This document shows positions 1 through 7,636 of a DNA stretch of 64,000 nt, piece by piece. A program made the position numbers and the translations under genes. Position 1 is the first letter of the stretch. Each line of letters begins with the position of its first letter. The DNA comes from an archaeon (GTDB taxonomy: Archaea; Iainarchaeota; Iainarchaeia; CSSED10-239). The notes under the pieces are model-generated. The model saw nothing but the letters and a program-made list of their open reading frames with translations, had not been told where the DNA came from and searched no databases. The stretch covers positions 1 through 64,000 of the forward strand of contig JAKQTP010000138.1 in assembly GCA_029563035.1 (NCBI GenBank). Direction: 5' to 3'.

Positions 1-423
1 GGAGATGACCTGAATAACCTAGAACCTGAACTGAAAAGGATTAAACAACTCTATAATATTAAATGGGTAGTGCCTGATAATAAAGGAGGAAGATGGATGA
101 TTCCTTTACTTGAGGAATTGTTTGGAAAAGGACGTATCCAATCATTTAACTTTACTACTGATAAACAACAGGGCTACGAATTGTTGAGGGAAGGACTTAA
201 TTCCAGAGAGATTGAACTGCCAAACTACCAACCAATGATTACACAACTGCGAAATCTGAACGAAAAACTTAAAGCAAATTCAACTAAAGGAAAAGATGAC
301 CTGGCAGATGCATTGATGATGGCGTGCTACCCACTTATGCAAAAAGAAACGAGAAAGTTTAAGGTAATAACATATACACAACCTATAAAAAAATATGAGA
401 ATATAGAAAATAGTAGAAGTTAA
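1..423 (+). CDS. Terminase large subunit, C-terminal nuclease part (partial, 5' end outside window)
   Basis: The frame is open from base 1, so this is the 3' part of a longer gene entering from the left. The visible 140 residues resemble the RNase H-like nuclease domain of viral large terminases, which cut concatemeric DNA during packaging: a strand ending in WVVPDNKGG, then KGKDDLADALMMA near the C terminus, the acidic helix that closes most TerL nucleases. The ATPase half is not in view. A C-rich then T-rich stop signal follows and no viral gene lies beyond it, so this looks like the edge of a provirus or a stranded viral gene. Another RNase H-fold nuclease (transposase-like) is the main alternative. 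Confidence 0.6.
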   Translation, partial: GDDLNNLEPELKRIKQLYNIKWVVPDNKGGRWMIPLLEELFGKGRIQSFNFTTDKQQGYELLREGLNSREIELPNYQPMITQLRNLNEKLKANSTKGKDDLADALMMACYPLMQKETRKFKVITYTQPIKKYENIENSRS

Positions 424-473
424 ACTAAAAAATAAGAGACAAAATAGGATTTAGATTAAGACTATCTACTACG

Positions 474-502
474 AAACCCCCCCTTTTTTCTTCTCTTTTT
501 CG
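474..502 (+). terminator. C-run/T-run terminator after the terminase gene
   Basis: A run of seven C is followed by T-rich sequence (six T, then more T/C) about 50 bases after the stop codon. Archaeal RNA polymerase stops at such T tracts. No clear hairpin precedes it. Confidence 0.5.
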
Positions 503-566
503 TAATATTGAGTATATACCAAATAGATAGGTTTATATATTAGAAATCTTTATAAACTTATGCATA

Positions 567-635
567 GATGTGCGCCATAGTGCGCCATAGTGCGCCTTAA
601 TTTCAATTTATAAAAATAGTGCGCCATAGTGCGCC
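567..635. repeat. Iteron-like direct repeats ATAGTGCGCC
   Basis: The hexamer TGCGCC occurs five times, at 571, 581, 591, 620 and 630. Four copies sit in the full decamer ATAGTGCGCC (577, 587, 616, 626), phased exactly 10 bases apart within each of two clusters. GC-rich words are rare here, so a chance origin is unlikely. One-turn phasing fits a row of protein-binding sites, such as iterons of a plasmid or viral origin or an operator. The position beside a viral gene and an AT-rich tract favours an origin or segregation site, but that is inference. Confidence 0.6.
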
Positions 636-659
636 AAGTATTGTTATGTATAAGTTAGA

Positions 660-932
660 AAAAGGTTAATTTATTACCCTAAATATAATTATATTATACT
701 TATATTTGTTATATATTATATAATTATATTATACTTATATTTATTTTATTACCTTAAATATAATAATATATATATTTATATTTATTTTATTACCCTATAT
801 ATAATAATATATATACTAATATTTATTTTATTCTTTTATATATAATTATATTATTTATTTTATATACTAATATTTATTTTATATATATTATATTTATTTT
901 ATTATTTTCTTTATATATTATAATATTCTTTT
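660..932. repeat. AT-only degenerate repeat tract
   Basis: About 270 bases of almost pure A/T with diverged copies of TATTTATTTTATTACC and TAATTATATTATAC units at irregular 40-75 base spacing. No gene is visible. Next to the iterons it would be an easily melted DNA element. It may equally be neutral low-complexity DNA at an integration boundary. Confidence 0.5.
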
Positions 933-1059
933 ATTGTAATATATATTACAATACAATAATATATATTATTGTATAGTTATATATATATTACTATATAGCA
1001 ATATATATTGCTATAAAAGAATATATATTCTTTTATTGTAATATATATTACAATATTGT
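933..1059. repeat. Array of six back-to-back palindromes with common core AATATATATT
   Basis: Consecutive palindromes of 20-22 bases at 933-952, 952-973, 973-994 (imperfect), 994-1015, 1014-1035 and 1035-1054 abut or share one base. All but the third have the core AATATATATT. Their flanking arms differ (ATTGT/ACAAT, ACAAT/ATTGT, ATAGT/ACTAT, ATAGC/GCTAT, AAAAG/CTTTT, ATTGT/ACAAT) yet stay complementary. The first and last units are identical. A short palindrome (1050-1059) closes the array. It fits a cruciform-forming or dimer-binding array, or a transcribed string of hairpins. Confidence 0.75.
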
Positions 1060-1160
1060 AATATTACCATGCATAAATAAGAAATAGAAAAAAAGGTATT
1101 ACACTCCAATATAACAATATTGTTATATAGAGATGACACAAATAGTTTTTAAATATATCT

Positions 1161-2615
1161 TCAAACAACAACCCTGTCTATTATAAATTGTGGAGAGAAT
1201 GCTTTTAGGTCATCATATGTCTGGCCGGTTCCAACAAAAAAGATTGGCTTTTTAAGTTCGTTTAAAATAGAAATTGCAACTCCACCTTTAGGGTCAGTAT
1301 CAATCTTTGTTAGAATTACTCCATCAACACCTATCTCTTTGTCAAACCCTAAAACCTGATCAACAATTGCTTGACCAGCTTGTGCTTCGCCAATATAAAT
1401 TGTTAGATTAGGGCTAACTACTTTTTTTATTTTCTTAAGTTCCTGCATCAAGTTGATATTGTTTTCTTGTCTTCCTGCAGTATCAATAAACACATAGTCT
1501 ATCTTTCCTGCCTTTGCAGAAGTTACAGCATCAAAGGCAACAGCAGCAGGGTCTGAACCATAGTTTTGCTTAATAATTTTCACACCAATTGCATTTGCAT
1601 GTTTTTCAAGTTGGTCGATGCTTCCTGCTCTAAAGGTGTCTCCTGATGCTAAGACAACAGATTTGTTTTCTTTCTTATAGTGATAAGCAAACTTAGAAAT
1701 TGTAGTTGTCTTGCCTGCTCCATTTGGACCAATAAACATTATTACAAAAGGCAAATCTGGCTTTCTTGTTTTTTCTATATAGTTATTAATATCGCAATCA
1801 ATGTCTAATTGCGTTTTTAATGACTCTCTTATGTGTTGCTTTATGTCTTCTAAAGGGTTGTCTTTTGAAAAGCTTGCAGAAATTAATTTTTCTTTTAGAT
1901 CTTTACAGATATTCTCAGCAGAAACAATTGAAACATCCGCCTCAAGAAGCGAGAGTTCAAACTCCTCTAAAAAATCAGAAATCTCTTTTTCTGAAAGTGT
2001 GATTTTGCTTGTAAAAATACTTTTAACAGAAGTAATAAATGATTTTTTTATTTCTGTTGTTTTCTTAACTGTCAAATCTTCTTGTGGCTCTGTAGATAGT
2101 GGCTTTGGAGTAGGTTGTTCAATCTCAGAAACTACAGGTTCTGGCTCAACAGAAGTTGGTTGTGGTATTTCTTCTTCTGTTGGCTTAACTTTAGGCTTTG
2201 GCTTAAAGATATCAAAAATAGAATGCTTATCTTTTTTTGGAACTTCAGGAGCAGGGTACTTAACTTCAGGTTCTGAAACCTTAACTTCTGGTTTTTCAAG
2301 AACCGGTTGCTTAACCTCTGGCTTAACCTCTGGCTCTTCTAAAACAGGTTCAGGGACTTTAACTTCTGGCTGTCCAAGAATAAGCGCATCTTCTGTGGTC
2401 TGACTATCTATGGCTTTCTCAAGCTTATCTGCATCTTTTGTTAACTCTTGAACAGATTTGGATTCTGCAACTTCAGGAGTTGATATTTGGGGCTCTTGTG
2501 GCAAAGCAATTTCTTGTTTAGTTTCGACAACTTGCTCTTCTTCTGCTTTTTCTTTGGCCTTTCCAAATAACTTATCTGTAAAGCTCTTAAACTTGTTTTT
2601 TAATAAATCAAACAA
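1161..2615 (-). CDS. ftsY: Signal recognition particle receptor FtsY
   Basis: SRP receptor GTPase, which docks SRP-ribosome complexes at the membrane for delivery to SecYEG. The C-terminal ~300 residues form the NG domain: G1 GPNGAGKTT (about residue 295), DTFRAGS, G3 DTAGR, G4 TKID and the closing GTGQ loop. The first ~185 residues are a Lys/Glu/Pro-rich tail with repeated PEVK-like units, longer than in most archaeal FtsY (total 484). The first in-frame start is TTG at 2615. It is the last gene of the S19e-L39e-L31e-aIF6-prefoldin operon, 22 bases after prefoldin, an order conserved in many archaea. The identification is secure; the start is less so. Confidence 0.95.
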   Translation of the reverse strand: MFDLLKNKFKSFTDKLFGKAKEKAEEEQVVETKQEIALPQEPQISTPEVAESKSVQELTKDADKLEKAIDSQTTEDALILGQPEVKVPEPVLEEPEVKPEVKQPVLEKPEVKVSEPEVKYPAPEVPKKDKHSIFDIFKPKPKVKPTEEEIPQPTSVEPEPVVSEIEQPTPKPLSTEPQEDLTVKKTTEIKKSFITSVKSIFTSKITLSEKEISDFLEEFELSLLEADVSIVSAENICKDLKEKLISASFSKDNPLEDIKQHIRESLKTQLDIDCDINNYIEKTRKPDLPFVIMFIGPNGAGKTTTISKFAYHYKKENKSVVLASGDTFRAGSIDQLEKHANAIGVKIIKQNYGSDPAAVAFDAVTSAKAGKIDYVFIDTAGRQENNINLMQELKKIKKVVSPNLTIYIGEAQAGQAIVDQVLGFDKEIGVDGVILTKIDTDPKGGVAISILNELKKPIFFVGTGQTYDDLKAFSPQFIIDRVVV

Positions 2616-2637
2616 CTCAAAAACCCATTTTATTTAT

Positions 2638-3114
2638 TTAATTGATATCTCTTGATCTTTTCTTTTGCTCTTCCCTTAATTGCATCTCCCTAAAGACATT
2701 AGATATTTGTTCAAGCATTTGTGATGTCTGGTTATATGATTTTATTAGTTTTTCTTTTGCTGATTGCAATTCCTTATTTCTCTTGTCTATATCTTCAATT
2801 ACTTCATCAATGCTTCTTTCTGTCATTATCTGACCAGGAAGCATAACTTTAATTGATGATTTATTAGAAACCTCACACTCCATTAAGACCCCTGCGCCAA
2901 GATTTACCAATAGTTTTTCTTCACTTTTTAATTTCTTTATTTGCTTTAATGTGGCTTCTGCTTTCTGCATTTCTTGTAAAATACTATCTATTTGTTCAAC
3001 TCTTTGAGATATACCTTGTAATTCTTTTTCTTTATTTTGATATAATTGGATAGTCTGGTTCTTATCAAGTGTTATTGTTTTTTCAGTTTTGATTTCTTTA
3101 TTTTCTTTTGCCAT
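2638..3114 (-). CDS. pfdA: Prefoldin alpha subunit
   Basis: Alpha subunit of the jellyfish-shaped prefoldin hexamer, which hands unfolded chains to the thermosome (encoded at 26959-28587). The 158-residue protein has the family layout: N-terminal coiled coil (about 15-65), a beta-hairpin region with LVNLGAGVLMECEV and VMLPGQIMTE (about 70-100), and a C-terminal coiled coil. The length is normal plus a ~15-residue charged N-terminal extension. It lies in the conserved slot between aIF6 and FtsY. The gene for ribosomal protein LX/L20a, which often sits between aIF6 and prefoldin, is not present here. Confidence 0.93.
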   Translation of the reverse strand: MAKENKEIKTEKTITLDKNQTIQLYQNKEKELQGISQRVEQIDSILQEMQKAEATLKQIKKLKSEEKLLVNLGAGVLMECEVSNKSSIKVMLPGQIMTERSIDEVIEDIDKRNKELQSAKEKLIKSYNQTSQMLEQISNVFREMQLREEQKKRSRDIN

Positions 3115-3132
3115 AATTAATTCCCCCTCATT

Positions 3133-3804
3133 TTATTTTAAATCCACAACAAGCTCATCTATTTTTATCATCTCAATATTACTTGTTGTTTCCCCAACTA
3201 ATATCCCATTTTTATTGCCCATAATATCATTACCAACAAATACATCTCCATAATTTGCTGTTGTTGCTTTTCCAGGAACTTTAAATTTTTTCACAAAATA
3301 ATTAAATTCTTTAATATCGATTGTTGGGTTAATCAAAAACAAAGAATCAGATACAAAGATTGAGCTTCCTGGGAGATCAAACCCAGCAAAGTTCTTCTGT
3401 TCAATATCTACCTTAAGGAATTTTTTAATCTCAGAAACAGTTTCTGGTCGGAAAAGAGGGCTTGCAATCCCATAATTGGAATTGATTGCTAATAGATTTC
3501 CAAAAGCATTGTTATCATCAGCTATTGTCTTTACCTTTAGTCCTTCTTTTTCTAAGTGTGCCAATTCTTCTGAATGAATGCTGTTTTTCTCAACAACTAT
3601 CTTTTCATTAATTCCTGAAAGATATACACCTAACAGACCAGATCTATTAATTGAAGTTTTTATGACCTTAACATCTAAAATCTCTTCAATCTTTCTTTCT
3701 TCTTTTGCAAGAATGCTGTGTGGAACTAAGCAAATCTTTTCTGTACAATAGGAATATATATTTAGAAACGGTGAATTATAAATTGTTGATCTATCTAGTT
3801 TCAT
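3133..3804 (-). CDS. eif6: Translation initiation factor aIF6
   Basis: Ribosome anti-association factor that binds the large subunit (L14 and sarcin-ricin loop region) and prevents premature joining. At 223 residues it has the usual aIF6 length and the repeating pentein pattern, for example GVYLSGINEKIVVE, FGNLLAINSNYGIASPL, SIFVSDSLFLINP, and the closing GNKNGILVGETTSNIEM. It is 7 bases from L31e and 19 bases from prefoldin in the operon. The family assignment is secure. Confidence 0.95.
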   Translation of the reverse strand: MKLDRSTIYNSPFLNIYSYCTEKICLVPHSILAKEERKIEEILDVKVIKTSINRSGLLGVYLSGINEKIVVEKNSIHSEELAHLEKEGLKVKTIADDNNAFGNLLAINSNYGIASPLFRPETVSEIKKFLKVDIEQKNFAGFDLPGSSIFVSDSLFLINPTIDIKEFNYFVKKFKVPGKATTANYGDVFVGNDIMGNKNGILVGETTSNIEMIKIDELVVDLK

Positions 3805-3810
3805 AGCTTT

Positions 3811-4302
3811 TCAGTTTGTTGACTCCACTTTCTCTGCAGTTTTCTTTTCTGTTTTATCACTTGCCTTCTTTTCTGGTTTTTCTGGCTTATCACTTGTCTT
3901 TGCAATTTTATCAGTTTTCTTTTTTTCTGTATTTGCTGTCATTTTCTTTTGAGAGGTAGCTTCCTTTACTGCTTTTTGTACTGCTTCTTTAAATTTTGGC
4001 TTTTCCTTAGGTTCAGGAGTTGCCTTCCCAAAATCTTTAAATTCCTTTGAATCTTTCAAGAAGACATAAGCCTTACCAGAATCAATCTTTAAGCTTATTG
4101 CAATTTTTCTTGGAGGATTTTGAATACTATTTTTCCAAATATATTCGTTTACCTCTTTTGAAATAATTACATCTTTCTTTTCCATTCTTGTATGTTTTTT
4201 AAGAAAGCTAAAGATTTCAGCAATTGCATTATTTGCTCTTCTTGTTCTTGGTTTGTTATCATAAACCTTTTTTAAAGGTATTACATAATTTTCACTTGGC
4301 AT
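3811..4302 (-). CDS. rpl31e: Ribosomal protein eL31 (L31e) with charged tail
   Basis: Large-subunit protein near the exit tunnel. Residues 1-90 match L31e: PLKKVYDNKPRTRRANNAI at the N terminus, then KDVIISKEVNEYIW and PPRKIAISLKI. Residues 90-163 are a Lys/Glu/Thr-rich low-complexity tail absent from ordinary archaeal L31e (about 80-95 residues). Similar tails occur on S19e, L39e, L7Ae, S2, S24e and RpoE in this window. It is cotranscribed with L39e (7-base gap) and aIF6. Confidence 0.93.
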   Translation of the reverse strand: MPSENYVIPLKKVYDNKPRTRRANNAIAEIFSFLKKHTRMEKKDVIISKEVNEYIWKNSIQNPPRKIAISLKIDSGKAYVFLKDSKEFKDFGKATPEPKEKPKFKEAVQKAVKEATSQKKMTANTEKKKTDKIAKTSDKPEKPEKKASDKTEKKTAEKVESTN

Positions 4303-4309
4303 ATCTTAA

Positions 4310-4624
4310 TCACTTCCTCTTCTTCTTTATTGGATTTCTTACAACTACTGTGTTTCTTGTCTTTCTTACTTTTCTTCTTGCGGTTTTTTCTTTCTTTCCG
4401 CTCACTCTTGCTGTTTTCTTAACAGCATCTGCTTTTTTAAGTTGTAATTTTCTAAATTCGTCTCCGAATTCTGTTTGTTTCCAGTTTCTTTTCTGTTTTC
4501 TATTCCATATTCTTTTTCCTGCTTTTTGAATAATCCAAACAGGGGTATTTAAATAACCAGGACCTACTTTATCTCTCTGAGAAATTAGAAATTCTTTCTT
4601 TTCTCTTGTTTTTTGTTTTGCCAT
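4310..4624 (-). CDS. rpl39e: Ribosomal protein eL39 (L39e) with C-terminal extension
   Basis: L39e lines the peptide exit tunnel and is normally about 50 residues. Here residues ~5-52 match the family (NTPVWIIQKAGKRIWNRKQKRNW corresponds to the P-V-W-v...R-R-nW core), followed by ~50 residues of basic tail. The start codon overlaps the S19e stop by one base (TAATG), so the two are translationally coupled. The doubling in length is unusual. Confidence 0.88.
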   Translation of the reverse strand: MAKQKTREKKEFLISQRDKVGPGYLNTPVWIIQKAGKRIWNRKQKRNWKQTEFGDEFRKLQLKKADAVKKTARVSGKKEKTARRKVRKTRNTVVVRNPIKKKRK

Positions 4625-5181
4625 TATTCTTCAACCTCCTGTTTCTTTTTATTATTATCTTTCTTTCCTTTCTTTTCTGCAACATCAAACACAGACTTTT
4701 CTTTTGTGTCTTTTGTCATTGCAATATCTTTTTCTTTCTTGACAATCTTGTATTTGCTATAGTCTTTTAATATATTATCAGCTATCTTATCTAGATAACT
4801 TTGTCCTGCAGGAGTTATTATTCTTCCTTTCTTTTCTTCTGATTTACTTACAAGTCCCAATTTCTCTAAATCTTGTAAACAAACCCTTATTATTTTTCCG
4901 CCTGCTTTTCTAAACTCTTCTGGCTTAACTCCTCTATTCTTTTTTCCACCATAATATGTTCTTAATGAGTTGACTGTTGTCTTATTATTAATTGCAACTT
5001 TTCTAAGAATAGATGCCATTCTGATATACCACCAATCAACATCTTGTGGTGCTCTCTCTCTGCTACAGCCAGTCTTTACATATTCTGCAAATTCTGGCAT
5101 CTTTACTTTTTTGTTTGTCTTTAAGTCCTTTGCAATCTCAGCTATCATAATCTGAGCTGGAACGTCTTTTACATTAGCCAA
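4624..5181 (-). CDS. rps19e: Ribosomal protein eS19 (S19e)
   Basis: Small-subunit head protein, first gene of the S19e-FtsY operon. It shows DVPAQIMIAEIAKDL, DVDWWYIRMASILRK, YGGKKNRGVKPEEF and the C-terminal winged-helix pattern, with a charged tail after about residue 150. The frame is open to an ATG at 5250, but I choose the TTG at 5181: it is preceded six bases away by GGTGA, and the resulting N terminus MANVKDVPAQ matches the family. The upstream 23 codons would then be leader. The family is secure; the start is inferred. Confidence 0.9.
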   Translation of the reverse strand: MANVKDVPAQIMIAEIAKDLKTNKKVKMPEFAEYVKTGCSRERAPQDVDWWYIRMASILRKVAINNKTTVNSLRTYYGGKKNRGVKPEEFRKAGGKIIRVCLQDLEKLGLVSKSEEKKGRIITPAGQSYLDKIADNILKDYSKYKIVKKEKDIAMTKDTKEKSVFDVAEKKGKKDNNKKKQEVEE

Positions 5182-5294
5182 ATTATTCACCTCTAGTTTT
5201 TTAAATTTCTCTGGCTTCCTTTCTGGAAAACTCAAGAAAATATTTCGCATTTCTGCTGATTTCTTGGCAAAACCAATGCTTTGTCAAAAAACAA

Positions 5295-5335
5295 GTATTA
5301 CAATATATTTATAGAATAGTTTTATTTAAATAGGT
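5295..5335 (-). promoter_or_regulatory. Promoter of the S19e-FtsY operon
   Basis: On the minus strand CTATTTAAATAAA (near 5330) and CTATAAATATAT (near 5305) are two good archaeal TATA-like boxes upstream of the S19e leader. The next gene upstream (RNase P protein) ends at 5343, so this 90-base gap is the natural start of the operon. Confidence 0.45.
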
Positions 5336-5342
5336 TTTGTTT

Positions 5343-5654
5343 TCACTTGAGTGCAATTTTCTTTATCTTGTCACACTCTAGACAATGAATCTTAAGATAT
5401 TTTTGCCTCTTATGATTTTTGTTTTCAGTTATTGTTCTTACTTTTGTGTTTTTACTTGTTCTTATTGCATAACAATATCTACATACTTTTCTGTGAAGTT
5501 CTTTTGGAAATCTAAAATTGATCTTTTTAGAAATATCAAAAGCAAGCCCAATATAATCTTTGATATAGGGGTTACCTATTTTTAGATTATTTTCAGAAAT
5601 CGCAAAATCAATTAAAAAATAAACTCTTTTCTTGTATTCGTCTTTGCCTTTCAT
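5343..5654 (-). CDS. rnp4: RNase P protein component 4 (Rpp21/Rpr2)
   Basis: Protein subunit of archaeal RNase P, which removes tRNA 5' leaders. The 103-residue protein has the family layout: N-terminal helices (residues 1-45), PKELHRKVCRYCYAIR with the first Cys pair, a basic middle, and HCLECDKIKK with the second pair, making one zinc ribbon (C-x2-C...C-x2-C). The length is typical. Its presence implies the organism has RNase P RNA, which I did not find in the window. A tRNA-Gly gene lies 15 bases upstream on the same strand. Confidence 0.88.
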   Translation of the reverse strand: MKGKDEYKKRVYFLIDFAISENNLKIGNPYIKDYIGLAFDISKKINFRFPKELHRKVCRYCYAIRTSKNTKVRTITENKNHKRQKYLKIHCLECDKIKKIALK

Positions 5655-5668
5655 AATTTTTCAAAAAA

Positions 5669-5740
5669 TACGCCTGCCGGGAGTCGGACCCGGGCCGAAA
5701 GCTTGGCAAGCTCCCATCCTAACCACTAGACTACAGGCGT
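5669..5740 (-). tRNA. tRNA-Gly (anticodon GCC)
   Basis: Folds fully: acceptor ACGCCTG/CAGGCGT, D stem GTCT with the AGTGGTTA loop, anticodon stem GGAGC/GCTTT with loop TTGCCAA, T arm CCGGG/CCCGG with loop TCCGACT, discriminator A. CCA is not encoded. The first pair is A1-U72, where archaeal tRNA-Gly normally has G1-C72; C2-G71 and G3-C70 are as expected. A T run directly after the 3' end is the likely terminator, and an AT-rich TATA-like stretch lies about 15-25 bases upstream. Confidence 0.93.
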
Positions 5741-5796
5741 CTTATTGTGTTGTATAATATATCTAGCATAAAAAATGTTTATAAACTCTATTGTTT

Positions 5797-7560
5797 TTAT
5801 TGTTCTTTCTTTATCATCTTAGAAATAAATAATCCAATAATCACCACTATAAAGACACAAACAAAAATTATCATTAAATAATCTGGTTTTGGCTTTTCAA
5901 CAACAGAATCTTCTTTTATTTTTTCAAAAATTTCTGATTTGTTTTTATCTTCTTCAGAAAGGAAGGTGTTTTTATCAATATTAACATCAAACACATATGG
6001 TGTTTCTATGGTAGGTAATATTTGTGCCATTTTAAAAGAATTATAATCTCCTGACAACATATAACTTAAATATCCGTCTTCTGTCTTTTTAAAAATCTTT
6101 TGATATGTAATTTCTGAATATTTTGGTATCTTTTGATTTTCAAAATAATCTGTCCCGTTATAATCAAAAGCATAAGATATATTCTTTTCTTTTTTTGTAT
6201 AATTTAAAACAGTATTTTCAAAAACAAGCAACCCATTTCGATAATATATTGTCGGCTCATAAACATAGAAAAGATCTTGATAATTGCCCCTATTATGATA
6301 AATATTTAATTCTGTAGTTTTATCTTTATATTGTGAAATATAACTAAACTTAAAAGTATATGAATTATTTAAATCAGGTAATTTAAAATAATAATCAAAT
6401 TTCTTTGTTTCTAAAGGCTTGAGATGATAAACTGTTTTTCTAGTTTTTGGATAGATTTGCTTAAAATCAGAAGCTAATTGACTCGCAATCAAAACCACCA
6501 AATGATTATTTGTTTTGTTTTTTAATTGTAATTTTACAATATGTGGGCTACTTTGATATGCTTCTTTTTGCATTATAACATCAATATCTAGATCATTGCC
6601 TAATCCTAATTGCTCATAGGTTTTTACATCGTGATGGGTAAAGTACTGTTTTTTTTCTCCAAAACTCACAAGCACATTATTTGTATAAGTCACAGTATCT
6701 TTTGAACTTGGATCTTTTAATTTTTCTAAAATTATGTGAGTTGCATCAACACTACCTATTTCGTTATATGTAGGGTCTACAGGAATCCAGCCATATCCAG
6801 GTACATATACCTCTAACCATGCGTGTGGCCCCCATTTTTGGCCTGTATTTGTATATCCTACAACATATTTCACAGGATAACCTTGGGCTCTTAATATTGC
6901 TGCCTCAAGTATTGCAAACTCATCACAAACACCCTTTGCATCTGATAAGACAGACAAAGAATCATAAATTGAAAACACATAACTGTTGTCATCATCATAA
7001 GTTAAATAAGAATTAATCCAATTAGTCACATAAACTAAATTTTCTAGATCTTCGCTTTTCTTAAGATAATTAGCTAATGTTCTAATCTCGCTACTATCTG
7101 ATTGTATATATCTAGTTGATTTTGTATATTCTTTAATTTCATCAGTTATTGGTATTAGCTCTGGTTTTAAATCTTCTAAAACAAATTTGTCTTCTGAAAC
7201 TATATGCCCTGAGATGTAGAACACATATTGATTTTTAGTAATTGGCTTAACTTTAAAAGTTGCATATTTGTTTTCGCCATCAGCTATTATTTCTCCAAAT
7301 ATCTTTTCGCCATTATCATCAAAATAATATGCAGAAATATTCACTTCTTGATTTTTTAAATTTTGAAAAATCGCAGTCTTAAATGTAAATTCATCATTGC
7401 TTGTATAGTTTGAAAAATTAATTGGCGTAAACATATTCACGTCTAAAGAGATATATTTAGTTTTTATTGCATCAAATTCTAAAACATTGTTTTGATCTTC
7501 AGAATAAACAAAAGTAGAAAATAAAACAACAAATAAAAATACAATTACGATCTTTTTCAT
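5797..7560 (-). CDS. Secreted, membrane-anchored transglutaminase-like protein
   Basis: Extracellular protein anchored by a C-terminal membrane segment (YLMIIFVCVFIVVIIGLFI, then Lys). An N-terminal signal peptide (MKKIVIVFLFVVLFS) starts at the ATG at 7560. I prefer this over an ATG 14 codons upstream because a TATA box (TTATAAAC) lies near 7607. The middle carries a transglutaminase/protease-like core: Cys in GVCDEFAIL, His in WGPHAWLEVY and Asp in PVDPTYNE, the complete triad. Such domains in archaea are usually proteases or peptide-modifying enzymes; the substrate is unknown. The region after the core looks beta-rich, like surface domains. Confidence 0.8.
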   Translation of the reverse strand: MKKIVIVFLFVVLFSTFVYSEDQNNVLEFDAIKTKYISLDVNMFTPINFSNYTSNDEFTFKTAIFQNLKNQEVNISAYYFDDNGEKIFGEIIADGENKYATFKVKPITKNQYVFYISGHIVSEDKFVLEDLKPELIPITDEIKEYTKSTRYIQSDSSEIRTLANYLKKSEDLENLVYVTNWINSYLTYDDDNSYVFSIYDSLSVLSDAKGVCDEFAILEAAILRAQGYPVKYVVGYTNTGQKWGPHAWLEVYVPGYGWIPVDPTYNEIGSVDATHIILEKLKDPSSKDTVTYTNNVLVSFGEKKQYFTHHDVKTYEQLGLGNDLDIDVIMQKEAYQSSPHIVKLQLKNKTNNHLVVLIASQLASDFKQIYPKTRKTVYHLKPLETKKFDYYFKLPDLNNSYTFKFSYISQYKDKTTELNIYHNRGNYQDLFYVYEPTIYYRNGLLVFENTVLNYTKKEKNISYAFDYNGTDYFENQKIPKYSEITYQKIFKKTEDGYLSYMLSGDYNSFKMAQILPTIETPYVFDVNIDKNTFLSEEDKNKSEIFEKIKEDSVVEKPKPDYLMIIFVCVFIVVIIGLFISKMIKKEQ

Positions 7561-7636
7561 ATTTTTTCTTTTTTGATTATTCAATAAAAATAAAAGAAAC
7601 AACAGTTTATAATACTAATCATCCTTTATTTTTTAT

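Noticed and set aside
616..623. ATAGTGCG shared by the iterons and by cassette copies A and C
   Set aside because: Eight bases only, in a different context (tandem here, single copy there) and not present in copies B and D, so a common binding protein cannot be argued.
1059..1067. TAATATTAC, the nonamer of circular ssDNA virus origins
   Set aside because: A nine-base A/T-rich word is expected by chance in this tract, no rolling-circle Rep gene is visible, and the nonamer is not in a hairpin loop of the usual form.
1801..2403. A 200-codon open frame on the plus strand inside ftsY
   Set aside because: It is the antisense shadow of the low-complexity Lys/Glu/Pro region of FtsY, giving a Ser/Phe-rich sequence with no domain and no ribosome site.
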